DNA of 5,404 nucleotides from NCBI RefSeq assembly GCF_000716445.1, contig NZ_JNWK01000122.1, positions 1 through 5,404 on the forward strand. Direction: 5' to 3'. Positions 5,382 through 5,404 of this stretch are shown here, in pieces. Origin of the DNA: Streptomyces wedmorensis (GTDB lineage Bacteria; Actinomycetota; Actinomycetes; Streptomycetales; Streptomycetaceae). The notes beneath the pieces were generated by a model. That model did not search any database and was not told the origin of the DNA. It saw nothing but the letters and a program-made list of their open reading frames with translations. How positions within the stretch are numbered: the stretch's first letter is position 1; every line of letters starts with the position of its first letter. The translations under genes were made by a program, and so were the position numbers.

Positions 5382-5398
5382 GAGATGTCTGACGTCTC
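5382..5398. promoter_or_regulatory. 17-bp near-palindrome, possible operator
   Basis: GAGATGTCTGACGTCTC pairs over all eight arm positions, one of them G-T, around a single central T. It lies 90 bases upstream of the nuclease start, in the only intergenic DNA on that side. The size and symmetry suit a dimeric helix-turn-helix repressor; no specific regulator is implied. Confidence 0.35.
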
Positions 5399-5404
5399 AA
5401 TTAC

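Noticed and set aside
1..5404. CRISPR array, tRNA, rRNA or toxin-antitoxin operon
   Set aside because: I saw no regularly spaced repeats, no tRNA-like cloverleaf sequence and no recognisable toxin-antitoxin pair.

Overview
The window looks like an accessory, IS-loaded stretch of a Streptomyces or closely related high-GC actinomycete chromosome or plasmid. Coding stretches have strongly G/C-biased third codon positions. GTG and TTG starts are used. A short palindrome of a kind I associate with Streptomyces genomes occurs twice. All identifications come from reading the sequence; no database search was possible.

Layout. (1) Positions 91-1055 hold an IS5-superfamily element with near-identical terminal inverted repeats. 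Its minus-strand DDE transposase is dead: a 40-bp palindromic repeat has inserted just after the probable TTG start, a second copy has inserted next to the catalytic glutamate, and a one-base shift lies between them. The leader holds a perfect 13-bp inverted repeat whose downstream arm contains the ribosome binding site. (2) Positions 1138-1955 encode a second, different IS5-family transposase on the plus strand, complete apart from one -1 frameshift in a C run. (3) Positions 2235-2762 encode a small acidic protein of unknown function, perhaps from a leaderless transcript. (4) About 2831-2995 is a remnant of an IS630-type transposase. (5) Positions 3006-3614 (minus) encode a secreted, aromatic-rich protein of unknown function with four cysteines. 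Its AT-richer upstream region contains a long imperfect inverted repeat. (6) About 3967-4380 (minus) is a decayed protein-coding gene with reading-frame breaks and an 11-bp tandem duplication; a terminator-like hairpin follows its stop codon. (7) Positions 4726-5292 (minus) encode an HNH nuclease of the recombination endonuclease VII type, with a 17-bp near-palindrome about 90 bases upstream.

The genes do not form one operon or pathway. The picture is a landing zone: three transposase genes in different stages of decay, a phage- or plasmid-type nuclease, a broken gene and two orphan genes. The two intact orphans (2235-2762 and 3006-3614) and the regulatory structures (IS leader hairpin, palindromic insertions, inverted repeat before the secreted protein) are the parts worth following up. 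I found no tRNA, rRNA, CRISPR array or recognisable defence operon.
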